64,000 nucleotides of DNA from an uncultured Clostridia bacterium (GTDB lineage: Bacteria > Bacillota > Clostridia > TANB77 > CAG-465), in assembly GCA_934130325.1 (NCBI GenBank), contig CAKOYA010000001.1, positions 61,571-125,570 of the forward strand, given 5' to 3'. Positions within the stretch are counted from its first letter, which is position 1; each line of letters opens with the position of its first letter. Under the pieces are notes generated by a model. The model saw only the letters and a program-made list of their open reading frames with translations, made no database searches and was not told the DNA's origin. The translations under genes and the position numbers were made by a program. Below, piece after piece: positions 9,312-17,716 of the stretch.

Positions 9312-10277
9312 TTACATATTATCATAAAAAGATTCTAAATCTAGGTAATCTCTTTGTTCATAATTTTGATATTTATTTTTATTATCAACGCTACGTTTAG
9401 TATAGTTCCTGGTCTTTACTGACTGCATCTCATTTTCAGATTCTTCAACATCTTTTACATCTTTAAATCCTTTTTTATGCCAATTACTCAATATTCCATT
9501 CACATAATTTAATGTAGGATTAGGTTTATTTACTGTCCTTTTTAATGCTTCTTCTATCATTGGAAAATCATAATTAAAATCTTTTATCCAAATATCAATA
9601 TACTGCTCTTCATACTTTGTAAAATTACGATTAATCCTTAAACTCTTTGCAATTTTTTGCTTTATTTTTTGTACATTATCATAATTTTCTAAAAAGTCCT
9701 CTAGTTCTTCAAAAGTTTTTACGCCACCTTTATACCATGTTTCAGCTACTGCATGAACATATTTTTTATTCAAAGCTTTCCTTTCTTGACAATAATGAAA
9801 AAGTGCTATCATTACTTCTTCCGAAAAAGAATAATTTTCAAACATTGAACCAATATCTGTATACCAACTAAGCGACATTACCCCTTGGAAAAAACTTTCA
9901 TTTATAGCGGATGCTGCTGCTATTCTTTTACGTTCCTTTTCTGTTTGAGCCTTATTTCTTCTTGGTTCAACCTTTGGAATATATGATTTATTTATTTCCA
10001 TGTCTTTTAAATCAACTATATTATATCCAGCAGTAGTTCTTGTTATTAAATCTTCTCCTTGCAATCTTTCTATAGCAAATCCAATTTCCTGTTCAGTAAC
10101 ATTTAATTTTTTTGCAATATCTGCTTTATCTGCTTCTTTACCAATCTTTGATAAGAAAATCATATATATATATAATTTTAAATCAATCCCCTCAAGTGAT
10201 GACATATTATTTAGTATAAACAAATCTGGTATCAAAGTATCGCCCAATTCCATCTTATTTTTCTGCACAAATTTCAT
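9312..10277 (-). CDS. dnaD: DnaD-domain replication initiation protein
   Basis: Acts with DnaI and DnaB in primosome assembly. The start at 10277 (MKFVQKNKMELG) has an AGGAG site; upstream in-frame codons to 10334 lack one. An N-terminal winged-helix part (about residues 20-100) is followed by a first DnaD-like helical region (about residues 130-200) and a second one with the typical YIDIWIKDFNY and LNYVNGILSNWHKKG. The C-terminal tail is charged and disordered. It is the first gene of the run leading through dnaI into the hydrogenase genes. Confidence 0.85.
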   Translation of the reverse strand: MKFVQKNKMELGDTLIPDLFILNNMSSLEGIDLKLYIYMIFLSKIGKEADKADIAKKLNVTEQEIGFAIERLQGEDLITRTTAGYNIVDLKDMEINKSYIPKVEPRRNKAQTEKERKRIAAASAINESFFQGVMSLSWYTDIGSMFENYSFSEEVMIALFHYCQERKALNKKYVHAVAETWYKGGVKTFEELEDFLENYDNVQKIKQKIAKSLRINRNFTKYEEQYIDIWIKDFNYDFPMIEEALKRTVNKPNPTLNYVNGILSNWHKKGFKDVKDVEESENEMQSVKTRNYTKRSVDNKNKYQNYEQRDYLDLESFYDNM

Positions 10278-10476
10278 ATTTTTTTCTCCTAATAAATATA
10301 TACGTATTATATCATTAGTTTCTTTTTTTGACAATAAAATACTTTTAAAATTACTAACAAAATCCGAGTATATATTAATTAGTTAGTTTTACAAAAATTA
10401 TAACAAACTTATTTATAAATTAATACTGTTTTTTATTTTCATTTTAACAAAAATATTTTTCCATACAATAAATATA

Positions 10477-10508
10477 ACAACTAGCATTATTTGTATAATG
10501 CTAGTTGT
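10477..10508 (-). terminator. Terminator of the secretion-like cassette
   Basis: The 13-base arms ACAACTAGCATTA and TAATGCTAGTTGT lie four bases after the stop of the PrgI-like gene. The hairpin separates the cassette from dnaD. Confidence 0.6.
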
Positions 10509-10511
10509 ATA

Positions 10512-10856
10512 CTAACTATAAAATTTAATTTTTTTATTGAATCTTACATTCTCTAAGTTTACAAAACATTTTTTGTTTAGCATAAATTTAATAACGTTTA
10601 ATAACATTTCTACCGTGCTATCATTGTTAATATTTATAGTAAATACTGCCAAAATAGGGATAACAAAGAATAAAAATGTGCACAATTTTATATACATATT
10701 AAAGGGAGTTATTTTTACAAAGTTTAAAATAATCATTGCATATACAACTATTACTATTAATGATTTATAGTCTATAATTCCTAAGAATTTAGCATTTCTT
10801 TTATAGTTTGAATATATTGGCTGTTCATTTACATTTTTAATATCTATTCTTTTCAC
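10512..10856 (-). CDS. PrgI/VirB3-like small membrane protein of a type IV secretion-like cassette
   Basis: 114 residues: a short cytoplasmic start (RIDIKNVNEQPIYSNYKRN), two hydrophobic segments (about residues 31-50 and 57-75), and a basic tail. Size, topology and position directly after a VirB6-like gene match PrgI-family proteins of Gram-positive conjugation systems, which sit at the VirB3 position. The start is GTG and overlaps the preceding stop by four bases (GTGA). In conjugative elements a VirB4 ATPase gene normally follows; here a terminator and dnaD follow instead. The family call rests on topology and context, not on a diagnostic motif. Confidence 0.6.
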   Translation of the reverse strand: MKRIDIKNVNEQPIYSNYKRNAKFLGIIDYKSLIVIVVYAMIILNFVKITPFNMYIKLCTFLFFVIPILAVFTININNDSTVEMLLNVIKFMLNKKCFVNLENVRFNKKIKFYS

Positions 10857-11671
10857 GCCTTTCTTTGAAGTACAACCTGAGAAATAATCTCTTTTACAAA
10901 ATTATTTATTCTTAATAGTAAATATATACTTCCTAACAAAATAATTCTATAAATAGTATCATTGCTTTTATATGCCAAAGGAATCATTATTATTAATCTT
11001 ACAAAAATTTCAATAATTAAGTTAATAAATAACATCTTTCCCCACGTTTTTGAAATCCCTCTTGTTATATTACTAAATAAACACATTACTGTAAGTGGGG
11101 AAATTATAATTAAAAAAATTATTGTAACATACCTTATAGAAAATACTATCATTAATGAAATTGATGAAAAATTAGTTACACTTTTAATGATGCTTTCTAT
11201 AGTAAATCCATCAGTTTTTACAATTTCTTCTAAATTTGTAACCTCTTTTTGTAAATTTTCAAAGCTTGCATCATTACTAATTATATCTTTTGAAAATTCT
11301 GAAATAGTTTTATTAAAAAGCTCACTCATATTTAAAATTTCTTCACAAAGATAATAACTATTATTTACAAGCAAAATTATAACAATAAGTTTTAATATGA
11401 AATGGCCAATATTTTCTTTCGTGCCGCCATTATACATACTAACAATTCTTAAAAATATGTAATGGCATGCATAAAATAATATTAACGAGTTAGCTATTAT
11501 AATTATTCCACTTTTACTTACATCAAGCATATCTTTTAGAGGTTGCTCTTTAATAATATTTGAACTAATAACTAATATTTTGTCCAGTAATTTAAAAAAA
11601 TCTTGTCCAAAATTTAAATTTAACTTTTCTATAGCTCCATTTAATGTATTTAACACATTTGTTGTTTCCAT
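10853..11671 (-). CDS. VirB6/TrbL-like polytopic membrane protein
   Basis: 272 residues. The N terminus (residues 1-45) is amphipathic, and about five or six hydrophobic segments lie between residues 50 and 260 (for example IIIIANSLILFYACHYIFL, LMIVFSIRYVTIIFLIIIS, LINLIIEIFVRLIIMIPLA). The central loop is acidic and helical. This arrangement and the ISPLTVMCLF-type core are typical of VirB6/TrbL channel proteins of type IV secretion. The ATG is one base after the ancestral stop of the pilin gene, and the end overlaps the PrgI-like gene by four bases, which points to translational coupling. Confidence 0.6.
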   Translation of the reverse strand: METTNVLNTLNGAIEKLNLNFGQDFFKLLDKILVISSNIIKEQPLKDMLDVSKSGIIIIANSLILFYACHYIFLRIVSMYNGGTKENIGHFILKLIVIILLVNNSYYLCEEILNMSELFNKTISEFSKDIISNDASFENLQKEVTNLEEIVKTDGFTIESIIKSVTNFSSISLMIVFSIRYVTIIFLIIISPLTVMCLFSNITRGISKTWGKMLFINLIIEIFVRLIIMIPLAYKSNDTIYRIILLGSIYLLLRINNFVKEIISQVVLQRKA

Positions 11672-12024
11672 ATTATATAATTGAATCTACAAATTTTAAA
11701 ATCATATCTATTGAAATAATTATCGCATATCCGTAGAATTGCATTTATAATTATCTTTTTTCCTATAACCATTTTTTCTTCATTTCCCATACTAAATTTT
11801 CTTATAAGGACTCCACTTGCAATAGCAACACCAGCTGCTGGCAATGAAATTTTTACAAGGTACCCCTGTATCTTTTTTAATGCCGAATTTACTTTAGTTA
11901 CTAATGTAGGATCTGTTGCACCAAAACAACATGATAAACTAATCATAAATATTGCAACTGCAATAAGTATTATATTAAACTTTTTTAATTTTATATTTTT
12001 AACTATTTTCTCTATAATTTTCAT
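11650..12024 (-). CDS. VirB2/TrbC-like pilin gene with a one-base frameshift near the 3' end
   Basis: The product starts with a signal-like segment (KKFNIILIAVAIFMISLSCCFGA), then DPTLVTKVNSALKKIQGYLV and a second hydrophobic stretch (ISLPAAGVAIASGVLI). This is the layout of VirB2-type pilin subunits. After KKIIINAI the current frame turns into a polar, Cys/Asn-rich tail and runs 22 bases into the next gene. Shifting frame by one base at about 11731-11738 gives GYAIIISIDMILKFVDSII, a proper hydrophobic helix, with a stop at 11675-11673 just before the next ATG. The shifted frame is therefore the ancestral one, and the gene carries a one-base insertion, or a sequence error. Confidence 0.6.
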   Translation of the reverse strand: MKIIEKIVKNIKLKKFNIILIAVAIFMISLSCCFGATDPTLVTKVNSALKKIQGYLVKISLPAAGVAIASGVLIRKFSMGNEEKMVIGKKIIINAILRICDNYFNRYDFKICRFNYIIWKQQMC

Positions 12025-13855
12025 CCCACCTTTTTAATTTTACTTTTTCTATAAACTTCATTTTATTTCCATCTGAAATAATCATAGCACTCTCAAAAGT
12101 GTCAAGATTCTGAGTAAAATATTTTTCATTTAGTATATACTCTTGCCTTTGTGAAAATGATATGCTTTTTGAAAGTCCAGATTTATAATTTTTAAAATTA
12201 TTTATAAGAAAATTATATTTACTATTTTGAGAACTTTCAGAGTAATTAACAGTTTCATATTTTTTAATTTCTTTTCCTATTTGTTTAATAATTTCACCTA
12301 CTGTATATGTATCATCATTTCTAAACCATATTTTATTTACCAAATTTTGTATTATTACCCTTGATGTGCTATCATTCTTTAGTGTATTATTCAGTGAACT
12401 ATAACTTTGCATACTAATAACATTTATACATTGATATTCTCTAGATAGTGAAAAAAATCTAGCGTCCTTTTCATTAGCAATTTCTTGATACTCATCACAT
12501 ATGAAAAATGTAGGGGAAATTTTTGATGAATATGATAAAATCTGGGATTCAAATTCGAGTTTCATATAAGTAGAAATTATTTTTGCAAGTTCCATATTTT
12601 GACCTATATCCATTGATAGAACATAAACATTATTACTTTTGAAATCTATTGTTTGACTAGATGTACAAAATTTTTGATATATTTTCATATCACTTACAAA
12701 TACTCCAGTTATTCTAGTAATTTCAGATCTTATTATTCCCCTTGTACGTTCGTCAAGTTTCAAGAATTCATTTTTTATATTTGATATGGCAGAATTAACA
12801 TTAAATAACTTTTCGTCTGAATATTCGTATGATAAAATTTTTTGTTTAACCAAATTTAATTTTTCACACAAATATTCTTTACTTATAACTAACATATGTA
12901 ACTCATAAAAATTAGGATTAGTTGTATATATATTCATCAATGTTAAAAAATCTCTTATATAACTTTCTGCCTTATCCAACCAATATGAATCAGTATTATT
13001 ATTATTACCAGATATAACAAGTAATATGTTTTTTAGTCTGCTTGCCATCTCAAAATTTGAAACATTCGATTTTAAAGGGTTATAACTATACTTGCTGTCT
13101 AACGAAATTTCTATAATTCTTTCTTTTTGTTTTTTATTATTTAACATCTTATATATAGTGTTTATATAATTGCCTTTTACATCAATTAATAATCCTCCAA
13201 TATTCATATTAAATAATTGTAAAAATATATTAGAAATAGCGCTACTTGTTTTACCGCTTCCTATACTTCCAGTTATAAGAATATTTTGAAAAAGTCCATA
13301 TTTATTTATCACTATATTTTTATTACAATCATTATAAAAAGTTATATATGGAATTTCTTTTATTTTTTCTTTTGTATTTAATTTGTTAAAAGTGATTTTT
13401 TTATAAATATTATAATAAAAATTATATACCAAATCATATATAGCAATTGAATAAAGAAATATATATATTAATTTTATTTTTGAAATATTCTCTCCAAATA
13501 AAGAAACTATATCAATATTTTTATTTAAAATATTGATATATAAAAAATTAGAAGCAAAAAAGCTATAATGAATACAAGTTTTTAATAATATAAACGTAAA
13601 AGAAATTAAATTTATAATAAAAAATCTTTTAATAATTTCAACATCAGGTGGTTTTATATATTGAAAAAAATTTTTTATAGAATTTTTTTTAATTGCATTA
13701 ACAAAGCTGCAGACTATATTTTGCTGATTTTCACTTATCATATATTTTTTCAATTTACCTCCATTTATAGAAAAAATATATTTTTTATCAACTAGATAAT
13801 ATAGCCTAAAGATAAAATAAATTAATAAGATAAAAAATTCAATAATATGAAACAA
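11999..13855 (-). CDS. VirD4/TraG-family coupling ATPase
   Basis: 618 residues with three or four N-terminal hydrophobic segments (residues 1-20, 75-110, 130-150), then a cytoplasmic ATPase. The Walker A is ITGSIGSGKTSS and the Walker B-like motif is FFICDEYQEI. NVISMQSYSSL and the C-terminal VNKIWFRNDDTYTVGEI match the TraG/TraM-recognition region of coupling proteins that pump substrates into a type IV channel. The start is TTG, six bases after AGGTGG. The stop overlaps the pilin gene by 26 bases. No relaxase, VirB4 or VirB1-like hydrolase accompanies it in the window. Confidence 0.75.
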   Translation of the reverse strand: MFHIIEFFILLIYFIFRLYYLVDKKYIFSINGGKLKKYMISENQQNIVCSFVNAIKKNSIKNFFQYIKPPDVEIIKRFFIINLISFTFILLKTCIHYSFFASNFLYINILNKNIDIVSLFGENISKIKLIYIFLYSIAIYDLVYNFYYNIYKKITFNKLNTKEKIKEIPYITFYNDCNKNIVINKYGLFQNILITGSIGSGKTSSAISNIFLQLFNMNIGGLLIDVKGNYINTIYKMLNNKKQKERIIEISLDSKYSYNPLKSNVSNFEMASRLKNILLVISGNNNNTDSYWLDKAESYIRDFLTLMNIYTTNPNFYELHMLVISKEYLCEKLNLVKQKILSYEYSDEKLFNVNSAISNIKNEFLKLDERTRGIIRSEITRITGVFVSDMKIYQKFCTSSQTIDFKSNNVYVLSMDIGQNMELAKIISTYMKLEFESQILSYSSKISPTFFICDEYQEIANEKDARFFSLSREYQCINVISMQSYSSLNNTLKNDSTSRVIIQNLVNKIWFRNDDTYTVGEIIKQIGKEIKKYETVNYSESSQNSKYNFLINNFKNYKSGLSKSISFSQRQEYILNEKYFTQNLDTFESAMIISDGNKMKFIEKVKLKRWDENYRENS

Positions 13856-13947
13856 AATTTACCACCTAAAACAATTTTATCAGTTTTTCTATTTATAATC
13901 AAATTTTTTTACAAGTTTATACATTATTTGATAAAACTAGTTAAAAT

Positions 13948-13980
13948 TTGACATAAAATATACTATTTTTATATAGTATA
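13948..13980 (+). promoter_or_regulatory. Possible plus-strand promoter with an embedded palindrome
   Basis: TTGACA, 18 bases, TATAGT. The spacer and -10 lie in the inverted repeat TATACTAT/ATAGTATA (13959-13980), which could be an operator. It points into a region that now holds only gene remnants and away from the virD4-like gene. Confidence 0.4.
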
Positions 13981-14195
13981 TAAATAAAACTTTAATAAAA
14001 AAATTGAATTTGTTAAATTAACCTCTACTTTCAAGTAATAAAGAAAATACTTAAACAGCATACCTATTTTTATTCTTGCAATTAAATTTCTATCAGATAA
14101 ATTTGTAGTAATTTTTATTTCTACTATGAAAAAATAAATAAATTATATAATTTTTTGAAAAAAATAGTATAGATGGTAACGAGCAAGTTAAATAA

Positions 14196-14421
14196 GTTAA
14201 TTTATCAAGTAAATTGACACCATTTGTAAATCAATATATTAATAAAAATAAAGGTTCAAATAATGGTACTTGTAGTGTAGTTGAAAATTATTCATATAAT
14301 TGATGTGAATAATTAAGTTGCTTTTAAAGTTTATTATAGACGTGTTGATGGGAATATAGAGACAAGTATGGGTTCTGAAATATATACTTATAATATAAAA
14401 ACGGATACAATACGTAATTAG
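14196..14421 (+). pseudogene. Possible decayed gene in the 804-bp gap between the virD4-like gene and the tRNAs
   Basis: No intact gene is seen between 13856 and 14613. Two short open pieces on the plus strand have protein-like composition. One is 14196-14303 (contains NKGSNNGTCSVVENYSYN). The other, in a different frame, is 14317-14421 (contains KVYYRRVDGNIETSMGSEIY). They look like parts of one broken gene downstream of the promoter at 13948. Their family is not recognised. The rest of the gap is very AT-rich. Confidence 0.3.
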
Positions 14422-14613
14422 GTAGTATAAATTAAAAACTAAAATAAAATAATTTGTATTATAAAAAAGTCTACCGAAAAATGAGTGAATTTTTTCATGA
14501 GTATGTAGAAAAATTTGTGTAAACTAAGAATAGTAAAAATTACCTTTCCATGATAACCATAGGGAGGATTTTTTATAAAAATAAATCATAGTTAGCAACA
14601 GAATATAAAATAA

Positions 14614-14653
14614 AATCCTTGAAACTGCTATTTTTAAGCACTTTTCAAGGATT
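14614..14653 (-). terminator. Terminator of the tRNA operon
   Basis: AATCCTTGAAA pairs with TTTCAAGGATT, with an inner TGCT/AGCA pair, followed by a T-rich tract on the minus strand. Confidence 0.65.
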
Positions 14654-14659
14654 CTTAAT

Positions 14660-14735
14660 TGGAGCTGGAAGTCAGATTTGAACTGACGACCTGCGGTTTA
14701 CAAGACCGCTGCTCTACCAACTGAGCTATTCCAGC
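14660..14735 (-). tRNA. tRNA-Thr (anticodon TGT)
   Basis: 76 bases. The acceptor stem GCTGGAA/TTCCAGC is perfect. D-loop (AGCTCAGTTGG) and T-loop (GTTCAAATC) are standard. The anticodon loop CTTGTAA gives TGT. CCA is encoded. It is the last gene of a three-tRNA operon. Confidence 0.95.
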
Positions 14736-14744
14736 AGAACATCA

Positions 14745-14819
14745 TGGTGACCCGTAGGAGAGTCGAACTCCTCACTCCGCCGTGAAAGGGCGATGTCTTA
14801 ACCGATTGACCAACGGGCC
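14745..14819 (-). tRNA. tRNA-Glu (anticodon TTC)
   Basis: 75 bases. The acceptor is GGCCCGT/ACGGGTC with one G-U pair. The anticodon loop CTTTCAC gives TTC. The T-loop GTTCGACTC is standard. CCA is encoded. Confidence 0.95.
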
Positions 14820-14824
14820 GCTTG

Positions 14825-14900
14825 TGGTGAGCCATCGCAGATTCGAACTGCGGACAACTTGATTAAAAGTCAAGTGCTCTGCCAACTGAGCTAATGGCCC
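14825..14900 (-). tRNA. tRNA-Lys (anticodon TTT)
   Basis: 76 bases. The acceptor is GGGCCAT/ATGGCTC with one G-U pair. The anticodon loop CTTTTAA gives TTT. The T-loop GTTCGAATC is standard. CCA is encoded. It is the first gene of the operon. Confidence 0.95.
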
Positions 14901-14919
14901 ACGTACATGATGCTCTTAT

Positions 14920-14948
14920 ATAATACACTAATTTTTATAAAATGTCAA
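14920..14948 (-). promoter_or_regulatory. Promoter of the tRNA Lys-Glu-Thr operon
   Basis: TTGACA, 17 bases, TATTAT, ending about 20 bases before tRNA-Lys. Confidence 0.8.
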
Positions 14949-14996
14949 TACATTTTGTAAAAAAATATATTTTTTTGTAAAAATTATTATTATTTC

Positions 14997-15689
14997 TTAA
15001 TATATAGTTATTATTCCATCATCTGATGTAGTATTACTGTTATTCTTTTTTGTATCATTATTAGTATTTTTATTTTGTTCAACGTTTTTAATATCATCTT
15101 CTAATTCTTCATTCTTTATTACTTGATCTGTATAACTACTACTGTTATTATCATTTACTTCATCTTTATCATAACTTTCAATAACCTTTTCAGTAAACTT
15201 GCTATCATTATCGTCCTTTTTTGAATCTTTGTTGACTCTCTCAACATTTTCTTCTTGTTTTTGTATGCTAGATTCTTTATTTAAATCAACTGGATTATTT
15301 AAAATTGATACTACCAAGAATGTAGATAAACTAATAAATACGAAAACTATTACTATTACAAATATTATTACCATTTTCTTTTTCTTAGGACTCAATGTTT
15401 CATCTATATCCTCTTCCTCAAGCTGTTCTTCTACTTTTTCTACATATTCATTTTCTGTTTCTTGTAGTTGCTCATCATACTGTTTTCTTTTTTCAGGATT
15501 ACTTAAAACCTCATATGCTATATTAATTTGTCTTATCTTTTCCTGAACTACTTCATCATCTACATTATTTATATCTGGATGATATTTCTTAGCAAGAGCA
15601 CGATAAGCATTTTTTACCACCTCATCAGATGCTTCTCTACTAATTTCTAAAAGTTCATAATAATCTTTATCGTTACCATTTTTTTCCAT
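14997..15689 (-). CDS. Membrane-anchored J-domain protein
   Basis: 230 residues. An N-terminal J-domain (about residues 8-72: [26 protein letters not shown] with the HPD motif, [16 protein letters not shown]) is followed by an acidic linker and one membrane segment ([20 protein letters not shown]). The outer tail is Asn/Lys/Asp-rich and disordered. It should recruit DnaK to the membrane; the Gly/Phe and zinc domains of true DnaJ are missing, so it is not the general co-chaperone. The RBS is AGGAGAG. Monocistronic, upstream of the tRNA operon on the same strand. Confidence 0.85.
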   Translation of the reverse strand: MEKNGNDKDYYELLEISREASDEVVKNAYRALAKKYHPDINNVDDEVVQEKIRQINIAYEVLSNPEKRKQYDEQLQETENEYVEKVEEQLEEEDIDETLSPKKKKMVIIFVIVIVFVFISLSTFLVVSILNNPVDLNKESSIQKQEENVERVNKDSKKDDNDSKFTEKVIESYDKDEVNDNNSSSYTDQVIKNEELEDDIKNVEQNKNTNNDTKKNNSNTTSDDGIITIY

Positions 15690-15756
15690 ACACTTCTCTC
15701 CTCATGCATGAACATTTTATCATAAACTTAGAATTAGTTCAATAGCTAATAATACG

Positions 15757-15792
15757 AAAAAATACTTAGACACCATTTTATGCCTAAGTATT
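15757..15792 (-). terminator. Terminator after the 45-residue gene
   Basis: ACTTAGGC and GTCTAAGT form the stem core on the minus strand, followed by six T's. Confidence 0.65.
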
Positions 15793-15802
15793 ATAATATT
15801 AA

Positions 15803-15940
15803 TTAGATGGCATATTTTTTTGCCATTTTTTTTACTTCTTTTGAGCTTTTATTAAACATTTTCATAATACTATCACTATTCATTACTCCAACTATAGTTC
15901 CTGCAACCACACCAAACATTGCACCTTTTACAAAATTCAT
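15803..15940 (-). CDS. Small YtxH-like membrane protein, 45 residues
   Basis: The ATG at 15940 follows AAAGGAGTG. The product has one short Gly-rich hydrophobic segment (KGAMFGVVAGTIVGVM) and a basic tail ending KKMAKKYAI. Size and the Gly-zipper helix resemble the N-terminal part of YtxH-like small envelope proteins; no other function can be read. A terminator follows. It sits 14 bases downstream of the TSUP pair and may be cotranscribed with it. Confidence 0.6.
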   Translation of the reverse strand: MNFVKGAMFGVVAGTIVGVMNSDSIMKMFNKSSKEVKKMAKKYAI

Positions 15941-15954
15941 ATAAATCACTCCTT

Positions 15955-16335
15955 TCATTTATTATTTTTTGTTTTAATTATATTCCTTAAACTTGTAATT
16001 ATTTCATAAATTCCAATGATTACCATAAAACTATAAAATATATATCTTAAGATATTTTCATTTATTATTTTAACAAGTAATATCCCACAAATACTACCAA
16101 TGCAAATAGGAATTATCAATTTTTTAAACATATTTTTATCAATATTATTATTTTTGAAGTTAAAAATAGTTGATGATATTCCAACTAAAATAAACATTAT
16201 CAAATTATAACCTTGTGCCTCTTTATGTTTAAAAATATTAAATATTGTTGTAAGTAATATAAAAATACTTCCTCCACCAATTCCCATACTAGATATTATT
16301 CCACTTATAAATGAGATAATTAAAAATTTTATCAT
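15955..16335 (-). CDS. TSUP (TauE/SafE) family transporter, C-terminal half as a separate gene
   Basis: 126 residues, about four membrane helices. The start motif GIISSMGIGGGSIFILL is the conserved TSUP repeat signature. It overlaps the preceding half-gene by four bases (ATGA) and has its own GGAGG inside the end of that gene, so the split is a designed two-gene arrangement rather than a frameshift. TSUP proteins export or import sulfite, sulfonates or other organic anions; no substrate can be inferred. Confidence 0.75.
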   Translation of the reverse strand: MIKFLIISFISGIISSMGIGGGSIFILLTTIFNIFKHKEAQGYNLIMFILVGISSTIFNFKNNNIDKNMFKKLIIPICIGSICGILLVKIINENILRYIFYSFMVIIGIYEIITSLRNIIKTKNNK

Positions 16336-16685
16336 TTCAAACCTCCTGATAAAATCTTATATAACGTAAGACTGACAATTAAAATTCCAGAAATTAAATT
16401 TAAAAAATCTGCTGGAATTTTTTTCATAACTTTTGAGCCTATAATACCAGAAATTATGGCAATAATAACTAATAATATTACTTTTGATAATTCAAATTTA
16501 ATAATTCCACCATACCCAAATACGGCAAATATACTAGAAATTGAAAGAAGTGAAACGCTTAACGCTCTGGATATATACGTATCTTTTTTTAAAATAAAAA
16601 TTAAATAAAAAACTAATATTTGTCCTGCTCCTGAAGCAAACAAACCATTTAATAAACCAACTAATACCCCTATAATGTATATCAT
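16332..16685 (-). CDS. TSUP (TauE/SafE) family transporter, N-terminal half as a separate gene
   Basis: 117 residues, about four helices, with the first TSUP repeat signature (GLLNGLFASGAGQILVFYL). Normal single-chain members are about 250 residues with two such repeats, so this and the next gene together make one transporter. The start at 16685 lacks a good Shine-Dalgarno site and lies 18 bases after the preceding gene. Confidence 0.72.
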   Translation of the reverse strand: MIYIIGVLVGLLNGLFASGAGQILVFYLIFILKKDTYISRALSVSLLSISSIFAVFGYGGIIKFELSKVILLVIIAIISGIIGSKVMKKIPADFLNLISGILIVSLTLYKILSGGLK

Positions 16686-16703
16686 ACTAATATTATTAGC
16701 ATT

Positions 16704-17486
16704 TTATATTATTTTATGTGTTCTAAATCTTTCCTTATAGCATATATAATATCTTTTCTTTTTACCATACGAGCTAGAATATACTATTTTACACAATATT
16801 TCATCTTTTTTATTGTAAAAAAAGTCATTTACCATATAGAAAATATTATCTACATATTTTGAATATCCAAACTCAAATGGAATATTTTCTCCAAAATTGA
16901 AACTATTTATTCTCATCCTTAAATCAAAATAATTAATATTAAATTCAAAAACCTCGTTGCTACATATCACGTCTTTTTTTAATATAACTGGCTTATCGAT
17001 TGAATCTTCTACGATTACGTTTAAATTATAAAGTTGATTACTTCCAGAGTTAACTAACTTAAAAGTCCAATTAGAATTAGTAATATAAGTGTCATAGATT
17101 TTAATAAAGTACATAAAATTATAATCGTCTTTAAAGTAATTTATCATATCTGAAATTTCTTTTTCCTCGTTTGATTGATTTATACATTTACTTAAATATG
17201 TTTTTTTACTATAGTTAATATACGTCTTATGTAATAAAGATTTTATATAGTATGAAATATTATACGACTGTAATTGTAAATATTTTTTAAATTCCTTTTC
17301 TAATTCAATATTCTTTTTATATTTTCCAAAAATAACGCTATTACCTATATTTTTATTTAATTTATTATACATAAATAAAATTTTTCCTCTTTTTGCTTTC
17401 TCACTAAGATATACTGTAATAACTGCTGTAATTAATGTTGTAATTAGTGGCAATATAATACTTGAAATAATATATTGAAAATCCAT
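16704..17486 (-). CDS. Membrane-anchored hypothetical protein
   Basis: Not recognised. The start at 17486 (MDFQYIISSIILPLITTL) follows a GGGGG site. 260 residues: one N-terminal hydrophobic segment (residues 4-24), then a basic cytoplasmic-looking part with many Tyr, Asn and Lys residues. The second half (WTFKLVNSGSNQLYNLNVIVEDS) reads like a beta-sandwich. This resembles the common single-helix plus beta-domain hypothetical proteins of accessory regions. It is followed by the TSUP pair with an 18-base gap. Confidence 0.55.
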   Translation of the reverse strand: MDFQYIISSIILPLITTLITAVITVYLSEKAKRGKILFMYNKLNKNIGNSVIFGKYKKNIELEKEFKKYLQLQSYNISYYIKSLLHKTYINYSKKTYLSKCINQSNEEKEISDMINYFKDDYNFMYFIKIYDTYITNSNWTFKLVNSGSNQLYNLNVIVEDSIDKPVILKKDVICSNEVFEFNINYFDLRMRINSFNFGENIPFEFGYSKYVDNIFYMVNDFFYNKKDEILCKIVYSSSYGKKKRYYICYKERFRTHKII

Positions 17487-17507
17487 TTTTCCCCCAATCA
17501 TAAAAAT

Positions 17508-17533
17508 AAATTGTCGATATAACACGACAATTT
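17508..17533. repeat. Perfect 9-bp inverted repeat, possible operator
   Basis: AAATTGTCG, eight bases, CGACAATTT, 21 bases upstream of the start at 17486. There is no T-run, so an operator is more likely than a terminator. Confidence 0.45.
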
Positions 17534-17681
17534 AAAATTTTATTTAAATTAAAAGTTTACTTTTCTCATTTTTATTTTATCATAAACAAATTTTAAAATA
17601 TACTATCGGTCAACTTATTTTTACAAACATTTAATACAGTATAACATAACATATATTTTTTAACAATACAATTTAAATATC

Positions 17682-17711
17682 AAAAAGGATTACCAAAATA
17701 GGTAATCCTTT
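17682..17711 (-). terminator. Terminator of the 82-residue gene
   Basis: AAAGGATTACC pairs with GGTAATCCTTT, then a T-run on the minus strand. Confidence 0.75.
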
Positions 17712-17716
17712 TAGTT

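Noticed and set aside
14440..14600. Possible riboswitch near the AGGGAGG at 14562
   Set aside because: No downstream gene on that strand and no recognisable aptamer motif.
10335..14660. Integrated element with att sites at the tRNA-Thr gene
   Set aside because: No copy of the tRNA 3' end was seen on the dnaD side of the cassette, so no att duplication can be shown.
15955..16685. Frameshifted single TSUP gene
   Set aside because: The second half has its own GGAGG and ATG with an ATGA overlap, which is a proper coupled start, not a broken frame.
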